Source: Deltaproteobacteria bacterium
Lineage (GTDB): Bacteria > Desulfobacterota > Dissulfuribacteria > Dissulfuribacterales > UBA3076
Length of the DNA: 7,940 nt
Reading direction: 5' to 3'
NCBI GenBank assembly: GCA_027004315.1
Contig: JALTHV010000251.1
Span: 1-7,940, forward strand
Shown here one piece after another: positions 6,607 through 7,940 of the stretch (its first letter is position 1; every line of letters begins with the position of its first letter). The notes under the pieces were generated by a model. It ran no database searches, was not told the origin of the DNA, and worked only from the letters and a program-made list of their open reading frames with translations. The position numbers and the translations under genes are program-made.

Positions 6607-6734
6607 CACATTCTCCCCCCGACCTTTTGAAGGGCTTCAGTGCGGATTAATGGGCAGAGTGCCCTGATCTTGTGCATCACGCTGCTCCTGAAACCCTGAA
6701 AAAGGCTACTGCTGGCCAGAGACGTGAACGGTTA
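6607..6734 (+). repeat. Palindromic intergenic repeat, copy B
   Basis: This is the second copy of the block found at 5061-5197, here between the 66-aa gene and the HAO-family gene. The arms 6621-6640 and 6688-6706 pair over about 19 bp with a few mismatches. The loop holds a perfect GGGCA-GAG-TGCCC hairpin (6652-6664) and TGAT-CTTGTGC-ATCA (6665-6679). The core is inverted relative to copy A, while the flanks CACATTCTCCCCC (6607-6619) and CGTGAACGGTTA (6723-6734) are in the same orientation as in copy A. The right flank overlaps the stop codon of the 66-aa gene. Outside the central hairpins the copies differ mostly by transitions, several at stem positions where G-U pairing would still hold. 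Confidence 0.75.
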
Positions 6735-6932
6735 GTTTCCACCAGCCTTTTTTATATGGGCCTTTTCTTCCGCTTCTGCCAGCTTCCTGATCTTGAAGGC
6801 AGAATCCCTCACCACGCCATACAATACACCACAACCTGTATCCTCACGCACCGCATCTCCCTCATCCGCAAGCTCGAGCATGTCTTTGACCAAATCAAGA
6901 GTCCTCTTGATGGCTTTATCGCAAGGCTTCAT
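6732..6932 (-). CDS. Small conserved-looking helical protein (66 aa), function unknown
   Basis: The 66-residue product (start MKPCDKAIKRTLDLVKDMLE) is charged, mostly helical and cytoplasmic, without signal peptide or transmembrane segment. It has two cysteines, Cys4 and Cys34 (in EDTGCGVLYG), and a lysine/glutamate-rich C-terminal helix (KIRKLAEAEEKAHIKK). A GGAGGG ribosome site 9 nt before the ATG and a coherent amphipathic sequence support a real gene. I do not recognise a named family, although it resembles small hypothetical proteins of sulfate reducers. It is the first gene of the cytochrome/desulfoferrodoxin cluster, separated from the HAO-family gene by 203 bp that hold repeat copy B. 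A regulatory or redox-sensing role is only a guess from position and the two cysteines. Confidence 0.7.
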   Translation of the reverse strand: MKPCDKAIKRTLDLVKDMLELADEGDAVREDTGCGVLYGVVRDSAFKIRKLAEAEEKAHIKKAGGN

Positions 6933-6989
6933 TTATAAATTCCCTCCAGAAAGCCTTTTCCAACATTTACCATTTTAAGACTATCAAGA

Positions 6990-6998
6990 TTTATACCA
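6990..6998 (-). promoter_or_regulatory. Possible extended -10 promoter for the minus-strand cluster
   Basis: On the minus strand TGGTATAAA fits an extended -10 (TG-N-TATAAT, 5 of 6) about 55 nt before the 66-aa gene. No good -35 stands 17 nt upstream, which extended -10 promoters can tolerate. It is a pattern match only. Confidence 0.3.
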
Positions 6999-7112
6999 AG
7001 GCTGGATTCTGCAGAGAAAATGTCCTGAAGCTGTCTTGATGTCAGTTAATTGCTCAACTCTCTGAGTCGATATAACTTCCTGAAATTGCAGATTATATTT
7101 CTATATTGTTAA

Positions 7113-7208
7113 TCGTCATCCCGGCATGTTGTCAGCTTGTTAGCCGGGATCCAGCATTTTAAATAAAGACCCAAGTCTCCGGATACCAAATCAAGCTCGG
7201 CATAGCAG
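7113..7208. repeat. Degenerate dispersed palindromic repeat of the CGTCATCCCGGC type
   Basis: TCGTCATCCCGGC is followed after a 17-nt loop by GCCGGGATCCAG, giving a perfect 8-bp stem ATCCCGGC/GCCGGGAT (7118-7125 and 7143-7150). Further on, CCGGATACCAAATCAAG and CTCGGCATAGCAG look like the far end of the same element. Repeats of this kind, with CGTCAT near one end and CGGCATGACG-like sequence at the other, are scattered through intergenic regions of many bacteria. This copy is diverged and has no coding capacity. Confidence 0.5.
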
Positions 7209-7231
7209 ATTGTTTAGCAATTTTCTGATAT

Positions 7232-7285
7232 AACTAATTGCAATCATAGATAAATACAATACACACTAAGTTGAATTAGTTGCAA
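7232..7285 (+). promoter_or_regulatory. Pair of similar 12-mers spaced four helical turns apart
   Basis: AACTAATTGCAA (7232-7243) and AATTAGTTGCAA (7274-7285) match at 10 of 12 positions with starts 42 bp apart, so a protein bound to both would sit on one face of the helix. The region is AT-rich and lies between divergent genes. The match could be chance. Confidence 0.2.
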
Positions 7286-7329
7286 ATAATTAAGTTAGGG
7301 ACTGCGTCAATCTGATGACCTCATGCAGG

Positions 7330-7363
7330 TTCTATATGATACAATAGTGTATCAGTTATAGAA
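7330..7363 (+). promoter_or_regulatory. Operator-like palindrome overlapping an extended -10 (site 1)
   Basis: TTCTATA-TGATACA-ATAG-TGTATCA-GT-TATAGAA is a 34-bp inverted repeat with 7+7-bp arms and a 2-nt bulge. Its left half contains TGATACAAT, an extended -10 (TG-N-TACAAT, 5 of 6), 33 nt before the ATG of the broken frame at 7378. A dimeric repressor bound here would block that promoter. The inner 18 bp recur at 7605-7622. Confidence 0.45.
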
Positions 7364-7377
7364 CAAAGAAGTAATAT

Positions 7378-7635
7378 ATGGATATTACAACAAATATACG
7401 GAACCAGGACCAAGTCGAGAGGCTTGAGTGATAGAGCAAAAAAAATTATGCTAGCTGGTACCATTTTCTAGAAGAAAAAATAGGAGGCAGACCAAATTAT
7501 ATGGCATTAGAGCCTGCCACAGGCACAACCAAAATGCCAAGCTGGCGCATGCCAAAGGGAATAGAGGCTTTGCGGGACTACATTAAGTGTCTCATATTTT
7601 GTTTTGATACATTATTGTATTATGAGACATCTTAG
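7378..7635 (+). pseudogene. Broken short reading frame with two adjacent in-frame stops
   Basis: From ATG 7378 the frame reads 17 codons (MDITTNIRNQDQVERLE), then TGA TAG (7429-7434), then continues open for 66 codons to TAG 7633-7635. The second part includes NYASWYHFLEEKIGGRPNY and TKMPSWRMPKGIEALRDYI, which look like genuine protein sequence rather than random translation. An internal ATG at 7501 with AGGAGG 13 nt upstream could start a 44-residue product instead. I do not recognise the family. The end of the frame runs through the palindrome at 7588-7629 and becomes hydrophobic and AT-rich (CLIFCFDTLLYY), so the original C-terminus may be lost. It could be a decayed gene fragment or, less likely, a small intact gene starting at 7501. 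Confidence 0.35.
7588..7629. promoter_or_regulatory. Operator-like palindrome (site 2), related to site 1
   Basis: Outer arms TGTCTCATA (7588-7596) and TATGAGACA (7621-7629) are perfect 9-bp inverted repeats. Inside lies TGATACA-TTAT-TGTATTA (7605-7622), matching 15 of 18 positions of TGATACA-ATAG-TGTATCA at site 1, 268 bp away. It stands about 120 bp before the class III cytochrome gene. It could be a second operator for the same regulator, or one end of a small decayed element whose other end is site 1. Confidence 0.4.
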
Positions 7636-7675
7636 AATTTAGCAAAAATCCAGTGTAAGTAACACGCCATAGCTA

Positions 7676-7704
7676 TTGACAAAATCCAGAGGTTTTATTA
7701 ATAG
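7676..7704 (+). promoter_or_regulatory. Possible sigma-70 promoter of the class III cytochrome gene
   Basis: A perfect -35 TTGACA (7676-7681) is followed after 17 nt by TAATAG (7699-7704), only 3 of 6 to the -10 consensus. A better -10-like TATAAA lies at 7713-7718 but is too far from this -35. The weak -10 suggests an activator or a different sigma factor. Confidence 0.3.
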
Positions 7705-7750
7705 GTTATCTGTATAAATTGTCATCTATTGAGAAAGGAGGAGATTAAGA

Positions 7751-7940
7751 ATGGGTAGTAAAAAGGTATGTTCTCTACTAATTGCGATCCTTTTTGGGTT
7801 GGTGATGACCGGGGTTGCCATGGCTGCTGGCCCACCTACTATTACATTTAAGGCAAGGATGGGCAATGTCACCTTCCACCATGCTGCACACCAGAAGAGA
7901 CTTAAGTGTGGAGAGTGTCATCACAGAAAGGGACCTAATG
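7751..7940 (+). CDS. Class III (c3/c7-type) multiheme cytochrome c, N-terminal part
   Basis: Sixty-three codons are in the window; the gene runs off the right edge. The product starts with a Sec signal peptide (MGSKKVCSLLIAILFGLVM and on, likely cleavage after AMA or AMAA near 25-26). The mature N-terminus fits class III cytochromes: a short strand ITFKARMGNVTFHHAAHQ with early histidines 43, 44 and 47 as candidate axial ligands, then the first heme site CGECHH (53-58). Proteins of this kind are small periplasmic electron carriers with three or four bis-histidine hemes, often serving hydrogenases or membrane oxidoreductases; the heme count here cannot be read. The ribosome site AAGGAGG lies 9 nt before the ATG. 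It is transcribed divergently from the cytochrome/desulfoferrodoxin cluster, with 818 bp between them. Confidence 0.87.
   Translation, partial: MGSKKVCSLLIAILFGLVMTGVAMAAGPPTITFKARMGNVTFHHAAHQKRLKCGECHHRKGPN

Noticed and set aside
6607..6734. Repeat block as an integron attC site, because of the GTTAACG- and GGTTAG-like ends
   Set aside because: The core sites do not fit GTTRRRY/RYYYAAC, and there is no integrase or cassette organisation.
5061..6734. The repeat cores as remnants of a protein-coding gene (APETLKKA-like translation in both copies)
   Set aside because: The frame is shifted by indels between the copies and broken by stops, while the palindromic fold is kept in both. Structure explains the conservation better.
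7113..7208. CRISPR repeat
   Set aside because: It is a single palindromic unit with no regularly spaced direct copies in the window.

Overview
The window looks like a chromosome segment of an anaerobic bacterium, most likely a sulfur-metabolising member of the Desulfobacterota (former Deltaproteobacteria). This is inferred from gene content: a two-iron desulfoferrodoxin, a 2-oxoacid:ferredoxin oxidoreductase gamma subunit, an NfnAB/SudAB-type flavoprotein pair, a HEAT-repeat protein of the kind found beside redox genes in sulfate reducers, and several multiheme c-type cytochromes. I cannot place it at genus level.

All genes but one lie on the minus strand. Reading that strand 5' to 3', a redox/detoxification cluster comes first: a 66-aa helical protein (6932-6732), an eight-heme cytochrome of the hydroxylamine oxidoreductase (HAO) family (6528-5230), a five-heme c554-type cytochrome (5011-3668), desulfoferrodoxin/superoxide reductase (3637-3263) and a HEAT-repeat protein (3222-2617). 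The last three are spaced 30 and 40 bp apart. The first two gaps are about 200 bp, and each holds one copy of a roughly 130-bp palindromic repeat. The cores of the two copies are in opposite orientation while their outer flanks are in the same orientation. Together the genes suggest periplasmic reduction of nitrogen oxides or hydroxylamine plus cytoplasmic superoxide removal, possibly a combined nitrosative/oxidative stress operon.

After a 462-bp intergenic region with a good sigma-70 promoter and an attenuator-like hairpin comes a second minus-strand operon: porG (2154-1621), an NfnB/GltD-like flavoprotein (1624-461, 4-bp overlap) and an NfnA/SudB-like FAD/NAD(P)-binding subunit (460 to beyond the left edge). 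The flavoprotein is odd. Its first 32 residues are the start of a PorD (delta) subunit, joined at a cysteine to an NfnB/GltD core that has lost its usual N-terminal iron-sulfur domain. No porD remainder, porA or porB is seen here.

The 818-bp region 6933-7750 separates the minus-strand cluster from a plus-strand gene for a class III (c3/c7-type) cytochrome that runs off the right edge. It contains a degenerate dispersed palindromic repeat, two similar operator-like palindromes 268 bp apart, and between them a short reading frame broken by two adjacent stop codons.
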